Assembly (NCBI GenBank): GCA_016906335.1
Contig: JADEYG010000002.1
Coordinates: 372,001 to 436,000, forward strand
Direction: 5' to 3'
Length of the DNA stretch: 64,000 nucleotides
From: Novakomyces olei
Taxonomy: Eukaryota; Ascomycota; Novakomycetes; Novakomycetales; Novakomycetaceae
The notes under the pieces were generated by a model. It ran no database searches, was not told the origin of the DNA, and was given only the letters and a program-made list of their open reading frames with translations. Below are positions 1 to 12,384 of this stretch, in pieces. A program made the position numbers and the translations under genes. Each line of letters opens with the position of its first letter. The first letter of the stretch is position 1.

Positions 1-855
1 CAGCTCGTACCTTACCCCACCCATGGGACAGTCACACGACTCTGGCAGCATTGGCGGGATAGGTGTCTCGAAATTATATACATACTCGCCGGCACTAAAC
101 AGCCTGTATCCACGCATTTGTGTAGTAGCAGCATCGTGTTTGCCAAAGGACCTGGACGAGAGGAACCCGGGCCCATTGTTCCGCTGCTTGTTACCCGCAG
201 CAGTATTACCATGCAGATCCTTAGCCTCGTTCGACGTATCCAGAACCACTGAATCAGCCCCGTGCGAAAGCTCAGCGGCCGGAAAATGGGCATTAAAAAA
301 AGGCCAAGTGTGCGTAATAAGCTCGCGCTCTTCATAAAACTCGTTCTTTCTAGGCGGAATCCCCTCTGGCCATTCGGTACGAGCAGTTCCCCGGAAAGTC
401 AGGCTCACCGTCTTGATCTTTTGCGGCTTTGCCAGCCGCACGACAAGGCTGCCACGCAGCATTGCAGGCCGTTCGTTGTTATACTCTTGCGGCTCAAAGC
501 CGGTTAGAAAAACGACTGGCTCAGCCAGGCTGACAGCCAGGGCAGTACCGCCACCTGAAGTAGCAGCTAGCGGCTTTTTAATCGGCGGCGGCAGGTTTCC
601 GTTCCGCTGAGGACTCGAAACCCGAGACGGTGGCGGTCCGATCGTAGTAGTCGTGCTGTTGCTGCTGTTATTGCCATTGTGTATCGTATCATCGGAGCGC
701 CGGCCACCTCCACTGCCTGTACTGTTCCGGTGCGTTGAGCGGCCGTCTGTGCTGCTTCCGCTGCCGCTCCCGCTGCGAGGCCGAGCACGGTCCGATCTGT
801 ACGGAACCGCAAGCGAAGCATCCGAGGATTCTCGGCTGCGGCCGTCTCCTATCAT
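1..855 (-). CDS. Arrestin-related trafficking adaptor (Rod1/Rog3/CreD type), 5' part
   Basis: The frame is open from an ATG at 855 down to the window edge, so about 285 N-terminal residues are present and the gene is cut by the border. The first ~115 residues are Ser/Gly/Asn-rich and disordered. The arrestin-N fold follows: FLTGFEPQEY, then LRGSLVVRLAKPQKIKTVSL, FRGTARTEWPEG, a THTWPFF strand, and the YVYNFETPIPPMLPES segment just before the edge. This order is typical of the Rod1/Rog3/Art4 and Aspergillus CreD family. Members recruit the Rsp5 (HulA) ubiquitin ligase to plasma-membrane transporters and act downstream of Snf1 in glucose-triggered endocytosis. The arrestin-C domain and the PPxY motifs that would bind Rsp5 lie outside the window, so the exact paralogue cannot be fixed. 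Upstream of the ATG the frame quickly hits stops in T/A-rich sequence, which supports this start. Family call confident; paralogue inferred. Confidence 0.82.
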   Translation of the reverse strand, partial: MIGDGRSRESSDASLAVPYRSDRARPRSGSGSGSSTDGRSTHRNSTGSGGGRRSDDTIHNGNNSSNSTTTTIGPPPSRVSSPQRNGNLPPPIKKPLAATSGGGTALAVSLAEPVVFLTGFEPQEYNNERPAMLRGSLVVRLAKPQKIKTVSLTFRGTARTEWPEGIPPRKNEFYEERELITHTWPFFNAHFPAAELSHGADSVVLDTSNEAKDLHGNTAAGNKQRNNGPGFLSSRSFGKHDAATTQMRGYRLFSAGEYVYNFETPIPPMLPESCDCPMGGVRYEL

Positions 856-2327
856 GCTTGCTGGCCTTTGTCGTCGTGCCGGGTCGGTTTATTATTATTT
901 TTATTATTGTTTTTTTTTTAATTGATTTTATTACTGTTTTTATTATTATTATTTTTATTATTTTCAAATTGCACTGTAATGCTCAGCTAAAGATGGGAAT
1001 AGTGATTGGACTATGATGAAATAAAACAGGTGTGAAAAACTAGTGTGTAATCAATCGATAACGGTGATGATGATGAATAAGGAACAGCGATAGATTATTA
1101 AATAATACAGTCCAGAATTATTGTTCTCGTCCTTTGAAATTAATAGTGGTTTTCTTTTAGTGTTGACACTCACTTTTCGCAAGTTTACTGTTTAATGTTC
1201 CTGCTTGTTTATTATGGGGACAGAGGCCACAGCAAGTAGGGCAGAGCAAGTAGGCCACAGCAAGTAGGTGTATTTCAATATGGCAAGAATTCGTATATTC
1301 AGAAAAGTCTGGTCCCTTATACTAAACGGCAGTTACTGTCGACACTAGTCTACTGTGCCGAATACTGCACACATCTTTTGTGCCTGTTTTTACCAATATG
1401 GACATGGTTCACGGGGCTTCTTGGCAGCCCGTGCCTGTTTGCTACTCTATAGATAGTAAAGCAGAATAGTCAGTTATACTCCCGTCTGTCTCCTATTAAG
1501 CCGACTCTGTTCGCCGGCTTGCATAGTACACGTTACCTCATTCATACTCTACGTGAATTATATTAGACTATACACACCGAATGAAACTCTGTCGCTCTCC
1601 ATGCGCCCGAGTGACCCTCGTTGCTCTCTGCTACTAAAGCTTTTCCTCCATTTACACTGAATTTTACAAAATTGTTAGGTCTCTGCCAAGCAAACTTGCT
1701 GCTTTGCAAATGACTCTGGTCGGTCGCTCAGTCTAGACCCGCATCTTACATTACTTTACAATAGCCTAAATGTTGGCTCATCCTTTGGAGGTAACTCGTG
1801 CCGACCAAAAATATTTGCAATGGGAGTAAGGATATAGTTTTACTCGACGCACTAATGGCCCTAACCCTAATTTGTACTGCCTCAGTGTTCCGAATACCCT
1901 ACCTATCCTTCTATCCAAAATTTGTGTTCTTGAATAAACCGGTCACCCAAAAAGTACAAACAAAACCGGGAATATAAATGTAAAGCGGCGATTGTCACAA
2001 GGGTCATACGCCGAGTCATATGCCGAAACTAAACAGATTCTGCTACAAGATTTCCGGTAGGAAATATGTTGTATTTGCCCTATTTTTTACAAAAAATCTA
2101 TGGCTACCACGGTCTGCACTCATAGAGAATAATCATGTATATCTGTGTTAATAAATATAATACAGCTTCTACACAACAGGTTTTTCGTACATCGCACTAA
2201 AATATAAAACAAAAGAAGGGCTCATAGAAGGTGAATACGAACAAGTACTCGCTCAGGCTGACCTGCTTGCACGCAAACAGGTCAGGAGAAAAAATTGGTT
2301 TTATTAACCGACCAATCTGCTAGCAAT
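856..2327. other. Intergenic, A/T-rich, no supported gene
   Basis: This is the promoter side of the arrestin gene and the terminator side of the GH128 gene. It holds TTATT-rich runs at 890-965, a short direct repeat at 1225-1268 and a telomere-like CCCTAACCCTAA motif near 1858. No open frame with recognisable protein similarity and no tRNA-like T-loop was seen. Confidence 0.6.
1225..1268. repeat. Short direct repeat, GGCCACAGCAAGTAGG
   Basis: The 16-base unit occurs at 1225-1240 and again at 1253-1268. A degenerate middle copy (GCAGAGCAAGTAGG) lies between, giving about three tandem units. It is non-coding and lies in the arrestin gene's upstream region. Confidence 0.75.
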
Positions 2328-3697
2328 CTACAAGCTGGTGTAGAGCTTGCCGAGATCAGACAAGTCGCCGTTAGAGTCAGAGATCAGCTGGTTGTTGGCG
2401 CCAACGTTAGCAGGGAGATTGGTGGAGGCACCAAACCAGGCATACTTCTCAATCCAGTCCTGGCTCTCCAACCAGGACACTGAATCCTTCAAAAAGTCAG
2501 ACACTTCACCGGCAGAGGGCAATGACGCGGTGTCCCAGTTAGTGCAGGCAAACTCTGTGAGCCAGATCTTGTAGTTGGGGTACTTGGAGTGGATGTTCTC
2601 CAAGTAAGACTTGAGATCATCTGCAGAGGTACCGTACCAATGGACATTGATGAAATCAATGCCACAGTCACTGCACTCGCTCATGAAGCTATCAAGCCAG
2701 CCTGGACCGTACGGGCCATTGGTGGTTGATGGAGTACCCAGGTACGAGATTTTGCCGTTTTTCAGAGGCGAAATGCTGCTCTTGTAGTCCTGAACAGCAG
2801 TAGATACATCCATGTTGGATTGGCCATTGTTGTCTGGCTCGTTGAAGCCCATGACAGTGCTGCCATCACTCAAATCAGAAGAAAGAGACGACAGCAAGTC
2901 AGTCTTGACAGTGGGGACGAATTGAATGCCCGAGTCGCCAGTCGAGCCAAAAGGCTTGGGGCCCCAGTTGTAAAACCAGCTGCTCTGGCTTGCAATAGTG
3001 CCAAACTCAGATTCTGGGTTAGCCAGATCCCAAGCGACACCACGCTTACCGCCGCCAACAGACGGGGAAGAGCTTGAAGACGGGGCAGGAGTAGAGTCCG
3101 AGCTGGAGGCAGCAGGCGAAGGCGAGCTCTCTACGGGGCTTTCAGCAGGCGCGGAGCTGGCAGGAGCAGAAGAGACGGCCGGAGCAGAAGAGACAGCAGG
3201 AGCCGAGTTGGCGACCGGCGATGGGTCAGCGGAAGAGACAGGCGTGTAGCCAGAGTTGTCGGTAGATCCAGCAGCAACAGTGGCATAAACCGTAGCATAG
3301 GCTGTTTCGACCTGAACTTCTTGGCGTACGTGGTGGCGGTGCTTAACATCACCCAGTGCTGATACAATTAGTATTTGAAATTGACAATATGGAATTTTGT
3401 ACTGCAATGGCCATTGCAGCATTAGAAAAACAAAACAAGACAGGCCGAAAGCATTCAAAGCAGATAGATCAATTTAGCTCAACATCTATTGAGCGTACTG
3501 TTTGTCGAAAACGTACTGACTCTGGTAGAAATGCGACTAAATTGAACCCAGCCTGATGGGAGGTGCAGCAAAATAAATGATACAAAAAATTTGTAAATTT
3601 GTAAAAGCTTGATCAATATGAATGTGCAAATCTACTTACGCTTAGCGTGAGCCGCGGCGGCAACCAGTGCGCAAGCAATGGCAGTGCTTGTCTTCAT
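2328..3697 (-). CDS. Secreted GH128 (Asl1-type) beta-1,3-glucanase, two exons
   Basis: Exons 3640-3697 and 2328-3358 are joined by a 281-nt intron with a GTAAGT donor and a TACTAAT branch motif 10 nt before the acceptor; the product is 362 residues. Exon 1 encodes a clean signal peptide (MKTSTAIACALVAAAAHA). The join continues as KPLGDVKHRHHVRQEV, the His/basic stretch usual just after the signal peptide in fungal Asl1/SUN-like wall proteins. A Ser/Ala/Pro-rich linker follows, roughly residues 55-115, and then the catalytic domain (KRGVAWDLANPES to the end). The likely catalytic acids are the Glu in GFNEPDN and the Glu in IWLTEFACTN, as in GH128 endo-beta-1,3-glucanases. It probably acts in the cell wall on 1,3-glucan. 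A TATAAG motif lies about 50 bp upstream of the ATG. There is no GPI signal: the protein ends with the globular domain. Reading exon 2 alone with its own upstream start would lose the signal peptide. Confidence 0.88.
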
Positions 3698-4995
3698 TGT
3701 GTGTATGTATAAAAATGTAAACAACGGCAATTAATCTGCAAAACTTATAAACAGACGATTCCTCTGCCCAATTGAACAGGGAAAAAAAATTGACCAAAGA
3801 GTGACCCGAGTTGAAGACACAAAGAAAGGCGAGAGCGAGTGCCGAAGCAGAATCAGCTCAAATTTTGAAAAGAGAGTGTGTTGGGGGCAGTTGGGAACGG
3901 GAAGTGGGCCCGGTAGGATCAAAATATTTATAAGGTTTCTATTGCGTGCATTCACCAAGTAAGACACGAGCCAGGGGTGCATCTCCAACAAGTTATATTA
4001 TGTGGCATATGCAATTATAATGGAAAATCTGTTGCTATTAATTTAGACGAGCCGCTCTGTTTGAATGGCTTTGTTACAATCTGCTCGACTGGCACTTAAT
4101 GGAATCAGTTGAGAGAGCAATTGAATGAGTCGTTTCCGAACTTTGAATTGCTGTGGTCTGTTTGGGTACCGGTGAGCGTTACAACGGCTCTGGGTAGGGT
4201 TTTCAAGCCCAGATGAGAGGGATGATCGGGTATCCAGGAGACCCAAAGGGTAATGTTATATCCACTCAAATTAGCATATAGACCACAAGGCTGGCTATTT
4301 GAAGCAGGTGGCCGTGGTACAGAATAGCACCAAAAAATTTTATACCAAGTAACCCTTAACATTTTAATCTTATTTCGCGCATTACATTACATGGTAATAA
4401 GAGATTTATCCCCACTGTGCCACTATTTTGTTTTATGTTTCAACTACGTTGCGTTTGCCAGGTACACACGGGCATTTGGTTAATACACAAACGGTCGACA
4501 ACCCTTTGTATAAGAATCCAACTAAAATGTGATCGCGGTTTTTTCCAGTAAAAGTTAAAGGGGGTAACTCTTGCGTGCAAATAAAATTTTGCAAGCTCGC
4601 TAATTGACGGTTTCGATAGAACAAGGAACCAATGGTGGCTTGCGCTCTTTGCATTGTGACCTCCTTTCTACTTTGCCTCTTCTCCATACTTTATTTAATC
4701 AGGTTTGATTGTCGATATTGAAGATCGATAGTGAAACCCTTTCCTTAAATTACAGCTAATCTTTGCTTTTTCTAATACGCGCTTACCTGGAAAACCCAGT
4801 TGTCAAAATGGCGTAACGCTGGCGCATATCCTGTCTACTTTTGATAATTGCTCTGCCACCTTGTTGATATTGTTTTGCCTAACGTAACCAAATATAATCT
4901 TTTCTTTGCATTTGTCTATCATCAATCATTTGCTCTCTACCTACCAATTGACATACTCGCTAACTAAACAAGTTGAATGCCCACCTTGCTGTGTA
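3698..4995. other. Intergenic, no supported gene
   Basis: Promoter of the GH128 gene at the left end, terminator of the unrecognised basic-protein gene at the right end. Only short frames occur on either strand, none with recognisable domains. No RNA gene was seen. Confidence 0.55.
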
Positions 4996-5511
4996 CTAAT
5001 GATCGTCCTCCACTGCGTATTTCATTGTGGGTTCGCTGATTGTAGCATCTGTATCGCTAGCAAACTCGATTGGTACCACTAGTTTTACACGTCGAGTTTG
5101 CCGCGCTAGAGCATTCACCGTCTCTGCTGGTAGAGCCATAACGCGTTGACGCACTACAGCCAATGCGCGATCCCTCACCTGTGTCGGCAACAGTATTCTA
5201 TTCGCTTCGTCCGCGTCCTTTCCTATATCAGCCGGAACTTGCGAATCGCCATTTGCCGTTATCGATTTTGCGCTACTACCTTTTCCCTTTATTTTGTTCT
5301 TATCGGTGAGGCCATTGACCTTTTTAGCCATATCGCCCTTTGGCTTTTTAGATTTCCCTTTAACATGGCCATGTAATGGCTTGGCCTTGGCCGGCACCGT
5401 TTGCTGGCCATAGGCAAGCCGAGTTCCGCAGCCACAGCCCAGACGATGAAAATTTATTTGCCATACCAAAGTCAGCAATTGATCTACATGATACGCTGAG
5501 CGTCGGCGCAA
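4996..5511 (-). CDS. Unrecognised basic protein (3' exon or exons)
   Basis: I do not recognise this protein. The open frame runs from a stop near 5530 to a TAA at 4996 and has no ATG at its 5' end, so its start probably lies in an upstream exon. A consistent acceptor (CTCAG) lies near 5490. A further optional intron, 5404-5466 (GTATGG...GCCAG), would keep the frame and join ...HVDQLLTL to QTVPAKAKP. The middle is strongly basic and disordered (KGKSKKPKGDMAKKVNG). The C-terminal ~70 residues look folded: ILLPTQVRDRALAVVRQR then MALPAETVNALARQTRR and KLVVPIEF, which reads as two amphipathic helices and a strand. A candidate first exon starts with an ATG near 5751 (MAADHDFRVEY), but I could not find a phase-compatible join. 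The limits are uncertain and no function is proposed. Confidence 0.4.
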   Translation of the reverse strand: MRRRSAYHVDQLLTLVWQINFHRLGCGCGTRLAYGQQTVPAKAKPLHGHVKGKSKKPKGDMAKKVNGLTDKNKIKGKGSSAKSITANGDSQVPADIGKDADEANRILLPTQVRDRALAVVRQRVMALPAETVNALARQTRRVKLVVPIEFASDTDATISEPTMKYAVEDDH

Positions 5512-7274
5512 AAGCCGTCGTATTCAAAAAGCCAACAACAAATAAAACACGTTTGAGACTATGTAAATCACACGAAGAGAAAACTGGTGGAATGTATCAT
5601 ACAGAAAGGTGTTCGTTCGTATACAAACATAAAAGGTTAAAAGGCGCGATCGAGGTGAAAACTGTAAAATTAAAAACTTAAAAGTATAGGATAGGTTATG
5701 AATAGAATATAACAACAGACAAATCACCTGTACTCAACGCGAAAATCATGATCGGCAGCCATTATAACCGTAGCCAATAAACCTCTAGATGCGAGCAAAA
5801 AGCTAGATCAAAACTCAAGCGAAACATTGACCTACCAAACTTCGTATGTAAGAGTGCAACCAGCCTGCGAGAATCGAAGAAATACACTCTCCGAAGCGAA
5901 CGATACCAGAAGTCATTTTGATGAATAATGACTGCCTATTTTTTAGAAGCCCCAAATGGTTGAAGATTGGCACAGCTAATTTCTCGTGACAGGTGCCGGC
6001 CGGTTTTAGTGGATTGCGTTTTACGGAAGAGCAATTGGGGACAGGAGAATGAATCCATGGATTGTGTCTTATTTTAAATACCCCTGAACAATAGATTTTG
6101 TTCCGAGGCGGCATTACTCCTGACTTTCGTTCGACACTGTAAGCGTCGAAGTGTACATTAGCTCATAATAATCCTGTGTGTAACAGGTTGACTCTAAAAG
6201 CTCTTTCCAGGTTTGTGCTTAATATTAGATTACATGGCATTATTGCACGCATGTCGCGCTACAAGGCATACGCGTTACAAGTATGACGTAGTTTGCTTAC
6301 ACAATCGCCTGCCTGAAGAGCTGACCTTTCTGATGCAAAAGCATACTGTAATACCGCTGTTATACGCAAAACATTAAATGTACGCGCAACGCGTTTACAT
6401 CGAACCAGACGCGGGTTAATGTGTATGATCTGCATAACCTCGGCTCGGCTAGTACTATCCGGCACTTGTATTTTTCTCTATTTATAATTTATACATAGAA
6501 GAATATGGTCTACTGTTTAAGACAAAGTTATAGTGTCGGGGATATGTAGCAACAAGTAGTAGGCAGCGGCAACAGCATAGAAGAGCAAATTGCAAAAAAT
6601 ATTTCAGAGAGCAAACATGTATAGGGCGCTTTAGGTCTTGATGGCCATCAAAGCAACGAGGAGAGAAAGTATTTGTTGAATAAAAAGGTCTAAAACACTA
6701 GCAAAGTATGAACGAGCATATAAAAGAAGTTATTTTGAACAGTCGGCGTTTGCTACTCCGATACTTTTTAAATAGTCTTTTAATTTTCAAAGGTGCCTGC
6801 CCGAGTTCCCCGATTAGCAACACTGGATGCTTGATTACATAATTTTACTATAAGCGTCTACAGACAACAAAAAAAATATACGAAATCATGACAACCTCGG
6901 TAACGGATTTCGGTATAAAAATCGTGCTCGGGCATCAATCCAATGCTTTGAGCAATTGCCGCCCAATTGCACACTGCACAAGAGCGCCAACAAATATATC
7001 ACACTGGCATTGAAGGGTATTAAAGCTCAAGCAAGTTCTATTAACGGCATAGTGGACGACGGAGCTGGAGGACGTACAAGGACAAGGGCGATAAGGAGAT
7101 AGATAAGAGCGCCGAGTCAAAAAAATAAGGAGGACAGAAAAACAAAATAAAAACATTTGGGCTCATCAGAATTGAGCGAAAGAATTGTTAAACTCTGGGG
7201 ATAAAGAGCAATAGCGACAAATCTTGATTGAGGAAAGACACATCTTTCTTCCTTTAAATCACGAATTGTTAGGC
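5512..7274. other. Intergenic, shared promoter of two divergent genes
   Basis: This stretch separates the minus-strand basic-protein gene and the plus-strand MFS gene, so it should contain both promoters and perhaps a first exon of the former. It contains two ACGCGT motifs (near 6270 and 6390). Small frames such as the minus-strand one at 5815-6114 show no family signature. Confidence 0.5.
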
Positions 7275-9258
7275 ATGGAGGCTACACCGTCCAATACGGC
7301 GCCTGATTCATCGACGAATGCTGAAAACGGTACATATACAGCCAATACGGCAGGTACATCGCCGGCATCACAAGCACATTTGAGCAGGAAATCGAGTGAA
7401 TCAGACTACAACGATGCGAATAGGGTACAACTAGGTGAAGATGAACAGGCACAAAATCAGCGATTGGATCGTTTAGCGAGCCGGCTTTCACGAGTCCGTA
7501 CTCAGGATTCTGACACAGTATCACTAGCAGCTCCAGTAGTTACTGGTACTTACCGTGATCTAGAGCAGACGCTTTCGAAAGAAGAACAAAGTGATCTGGA
7601 CAAGTACCTAGTAAAATTTGAAGGTGCCGATGATCCAGAGAATCCACAAAACTGGTCCCCACCAAAGCGGTGGTGGCTCACTGTTTTCACCGCAGCTCTT
7701 ACATTCTGTGTGGCACTTACAAGCTCAATTTACACTTCAGCCATTTTCACTCTGCAAAGGCAGTTTGAAGTATCCCGTGAAGTAACGATATTAGGTGTAA
7801 CTTTTTTCGTTCTCGCTTTCGGTCTGGGACCGTTGTTATGGGCACCTTTGAGTGAAATCGTGGGACGTACTCCTGTGTATCTTGTTTCATGGGCAGGGTT
7901 TATCATCTTTCAGATTCCTTGTGCTGTTGCTAAAAACGCTCAGACCTTAATCGTTTGCCGATTCTTTGCTGGAGTATTTGGGTCAGCTCCTCTTACTAAT
8001 GCTGGAGGTACGCTGTCTGATATATGGCGACCTCATGAGCGTGCTATCGCAATGGCAGTCTTTGGAGTTATGCCATTTTTGGGGCCGGTTATGGGTCCTA
8101 TTATTGGTGGTTGGATCGTTACTGCTCACGCTAGTTGGCGCTGGGATATGTGGGTCCCGTGTATTTTCAGCGGATTCTTGGGGGTCATAATGCTTTTTGC
8201 CCTACCGGAGACCATGCACAAGGCAATTTTGCGTAAAAAGGCCATAAGACTTCGTAAAGAAACTGGCGACGACCGTTACTGTACTGTGGAAATGCGAGCT
8301 CCGAGACCTTCACTGGGCACTTTAGCAAATATTATATTTGTGCGCCCTATAGCTATGCTGTTTTTAGAGCCCATTGTGTTTCTCATGTCACTCTACCTCG
8401 CCTTTATTTACGGAATCCTTTATTTATCATTCGAATCCTACCCATTTGTGTTCTTTGGTCTACGTCACTGGAGTCTGGGTTTCAGCGGACTCGCGTTCTT
8501 GGGGATGCTTGTCGGCATGCTAATAGCAGCCGCTTTATCACCCTGGCAGTAAGTTACGCTTTATTATAGCGACTACTTTGTCTTTTACTTTTTCATGGTC
8601 ATTGCGCATTCAAAACTATTAATCTCTGAATTATTATTACTATTTGTTTTTTCTACTGGCTCTTTGTTCATCTTTATTTGACTCGTTTTTCTTTTTTGAC
8701 TAGTTTAACAAATTCTTACGTACAGAACCAAAGTTTACATCAGCATTTGCCGGAAGAAGAACGTCGTTATCTGCCCAGAAGCAAGATTACCGTTCTTGAT
8801 TCCTGCGGCTTTTCTGGTCCCTATCTCGCTCTTCTGGCTGGCTTGGACATCCAACCCTAAAGTTCACTGGATCGTGCCTATCTTGTCGGGCATTCCTTTC
8901 GGTTGTGGAATGGTTACGATCTTTTTAGGAATTCTCGTACGCTAAATTATCCTCCGTCTTATTCGCTCTAGTTTATTCGAATTTTATTATTAAACTTTGT
9001 TTACTAACTCAATAGAACTACCTCGTCGATTCATATTTATTAATGGCAGCCTCGGCTCTTGCGGCTAACAGCCTCATGCGATCCGTTTTCGGCAGTGTTT
9101 TTCCTTTGTTCGCAGAGCAAATGTACGAGAACATGCATGCAAATTGGGCGTCTACTTTACTGGCTTTTATTAGCCTGGCTTTGGCTCCAATACCGCTTTT
9201 ATTCTACATATTTGGCGAGCGTATTCGCAAGCGGTCAAAGATGGCTGCTAATGTTTGA
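7275..9258 (+). CDS. MFS drug:H+ antiporter-1 family transporter, three exons
   Basis: Exons 7275-8548, 8726-8936 and 9016-9258 encode 575 residues. The first ATG is at 7275 (MEATPSNTAPDSS); the frame upstream has only non-ATG starts. About 120 hydrophilic N-terminal residues precede the first membrane helix, WWLTVFTAALTFCVALTSSI. The loop 2-3 signature LLWAPLSEIVGRTPVY and the GGTLSDIWRPHERAIAM segment are those of the 12-helix DHA1 polyamine/drug exporters (TPO/FLU1-like). After the splices the chain continues with PEARLPFLIPAAFLVP and NYLVDSYLLMAASALAANS, and ends in the usual GERIRKRSK tail. Intron 2 (79 nt) has a perfect TACTAAC branch site 8 nt before its AG. Intron 1 (177 nt) was placed because AG at 8725 is the acceptor that restores the family frame. 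It is expected in the plasma membrane. The substrate cannot be told from sequence. Confidence 0.87.
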
Positions 9259-12200
9259 GGCGATTTCAGAGCTTGATACAAGGACCTGGTCGCCGGGGTT
9301 CACATTTCGTCTTTGGAATTTTGCTACACCGTTAAATTGCGTTAATTTTTGCACTTTTTAACTTTATTTTATCTTGTTTTGGTCGGCTTAGGATTCATTT
9401 CCAACTGATTGTGTAAAGGATGTCTTTGTTTCTAGTGAACAGTTTGTACAAGCGGAAACGATTGTTTAGACGGTGACCATATGACTTATGTCTCGAACTC
9501 TGCTTTAATGATATGATCATTGTCTGTTTATTATGCGAGTTTTCATAGAATATATATTTTACACTTTATCTTTAATGTTTCACTTTTTTGATCTTTTTAT
9601 TATTTTAGTTCTTTTATCTCTATGCCTTTACATCAAAATATATACATACTAGCTAAAATTATTGATACCAATAACGATCTGTATTTAGCCTCTTTTGTTT
9701 TGAAATCTCGACTTTTCGTCTGCTCATGTGCCTTTTGCTGGGGATATAATTGTTTCGCTGAAGGTTTGCGAGTGGGGTCGTCGAGTAGTAATTGCAGTCT
9801 GTTGGCATTAGAAACAAAAATTAGGTTTATACTGTCTTAAAGCAAAGTAAACTATATGTAGAGATAATTGTACGTGAACGTCAATAGTGTTTGGCACATC
9901 AGCAGAAGCCGAAAAGCGTATTTATACAATACTTTTCTAATACCGAACAACTATTGTACAAGTACAATCTATACATAAATGAAATTGAATAACTGCAAGC
10001 AACGTTATTGCTACGATTGACATAATGCGGCACATGTGCCAGTCTTCAATCGCCAGTATGACGGCTTCCTTTTAAAGTAAAAGCGCTAGCACATGCGCCC
10101 ACGATACCTGTTACGGATCACGTGTCTTGATATGAAGACCAAAATATTGGGCGGCCACTTGCCCTAATAATGTATGTTAAAACCCACTTTAAGTGCACAA
10201 ACTTGTCGAGCTACTTAAAATAAAACCTCCATCGAGTTGTGTAGTGAGATGCTACGGTTCATGAATTTGCGGGAGAATAAGATAGAGCGAACATGCTTGT
10301 AAAGCAGTATCGCCATTGCAGCCTTCGTGAATACCGTCTACAATGCTAGGTGTCTACAATACTGGGTCCGAGCCTTCAGCGATCCGCCACCCTTTTATTG
10401 GCTTGCAAAAAATGAATGTATACCGGAAATTTATAATTACACGTGCGAACAACAAACAACCTGGGGAGGGAAATTAAAAATGGGGAAGATCAGCCCTCCT
10501 CGATCCTTCTATTGTTCAAACACCCAACAGCAGGAAAGCCCTAAATTCGTGAATGCACCTCTTATGCCATTAAGACATTGTTTTTGTGAGCAAAATAGCA
10601 ACATTTAGCGCTTCCTTTCCCTCACCGTAATCGAGACAAGTATAGCTGAAGCAAACGTAGAGAGTTATGGACCCTTGCTATTAATCAGAACAGGAACGAT
10701 GGATTTGACTTGGCACAATGGATTTGACTTGGCACCAGCAATGTGTAAAATATACCTCGTTACGTCAGGGACCCTTTTTACATAATCATGGATCGTATTC
10801 TATATAAAATTGTCTGCTAGGCACAGGTAATAGTACCTACTCTCACCAAATGCGGGGACAGGCTGGTGCCTCGTCCGAAAGCGAACTGTATTCGGCAAGC
10901 TGCACGGTCCGAATTCTCAGCCCTGAAACGTGATGTGGCTTAAATTAATACATAAAAGTTACGAAAAAACACTCTCTCTAGTAATCTATACGGGAATTTG
11001 ACAAGTAATATTAGAACGTTCTTTAATACATATTGCTATGAGACATGTTCACCAAAAATCAGTAATCAGCCCATTTATGTTTTAAATCAAAGAAAACAAA
11101 AGCAAAAAAAATCGATGCACGACAATATTCTACTTTAGGTCTGACGTAAGCAGGCTTCTGGGCTCATTCGATGACATTTGCGAAGTAAAAAATTGAAGCA
11201 CATTCGTTTTGCTGTGTAATGATTTTTCTAGTATTTAACATTACGTAGTCTATGTCATGTAATAACTTCCATCTTAGTCATCATTATTAATGATCTCTGC
11301 GTCTTTTAAGTACATGGTGTGTATGCTTGTTCTTCTCAACTACCTCTGCAATACTGCTTAAATGTATTACAGAAAAGTATGAAATACCGCGACTTCCTTT
11401 CTGTTCTCGCAGTGCTAGCTTTAGTCATAATATGCTTTTCTAAACGGTTTCCAAAGTCGGATTTGGCTTGCTGAGTGGTAGAATTGTCTGACTTCCACAC
11501 TCTTTCCTGATTCGGAAGCGTCCAATTGAAACAGCTTTGGCGCAGAACAGATTTTCTCCGCAAACATCGCCAAGTAATGCAGCAAGCCAGAGGCACGGCC
11601 CATAAAATAGGACGAGTAGCGCAAGTAATTGCGACAAAGGCCAACGGTCAACGAGAAGGCACAGAAAGTTTGAACATTTTGACTGCGTCTGCGCTCGAAA
11701 TTTTCCAGGCAAGCACTAAAAATCACTCAGCATTTGAGGCGAACAGCTGTGGCTATTGGTATCGGCCTAACGCTTCTAAATATACTCGCTTATATATTTG
11801 CCAAGGGACCCATCTAGACAATATCTCTGCGTCCAACGGGGGAAAGCTTCACTCTTGCTCCTATTTCAAGGGAAAAAAACCTGCGCGAACAAGGAGGAAT
11901 TTGGCACACAGTGCATTCAGCAACCACTCCCTCTCTCGATCACTCTCACACTTTTGACGATTTTCGCAAAAGACATTGCCGACACACGTTCGCTTACACG
12001 CACGATAGATTACTTACGTTTTTGTTACTTAACATTCTATTCCCCGGATTTCAAAGTACTAGAACACACGACAGGAGAGGGATAATACTAAGGAAACAAC
12101 ACCAAACGGAAACGAGTAATTTGCTGAGAAACAAACAAGGAACGCGACACTTACGGGAAAGGGACAGCAAATCAAGGAACCAAGCAACAAGCAAGACAAG

Positions 12201-12384
12201 GTGCGTTGGCGAGGAAAACAGACAGTGCGCCAGTACGGGAAAGGTTCATCGACTAAAAGCAACCATATTTGTCTTGCCAATTGAGCCCACTCAAAGGAGG
12301 AGGACTCGAAGAAATTTATACTTAAACTGCGGTGTTGTTGTGTAGAAAAAACTCGGAACTTTGAAGCAGAGTCTCTATCGCAAT
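9259..12384. other. 3.1-kb intergenic stretch ahead of the zinc-finger gene
   Basis: No frame in this long stretch has a recognisable domain. It probably holds the MFS terminator and an extended regulatory or leader region of the Adr1-type factor; long upstream regions are common for such regulators. A direct repeat sits at 10699-10735. Open frames around 11526-12345 on the plus strand are low-similarity and overlap each other in different frames, so I do not call them genes. Confidence 0.5.
10699..10735. repeat. Two adjacent copies of an 18-bp unit
   Basis: ATGGATTTGACTTGGCAC occurs at 10699-10716 and again at 10718-10735, separated by one base. It lies in non-coding DNA upstream of the zinc-finger gene, so a protein-binding role is possible but unproven. 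Confidence 0.8.

Noticed and set aside
7224-7274. An earlier start for the MFS transporter
   Set aside because: The codon at 7224 is TTG; the first ATG in frame is at 7275.
11526-12345. Overlapping plus-strand frames of 95-144 codons before the zinc-finger gene
   Set aside because: They overlap in different frames, have biased but non-domain composition, and match no family I know; more likely leader or promoter sequence.
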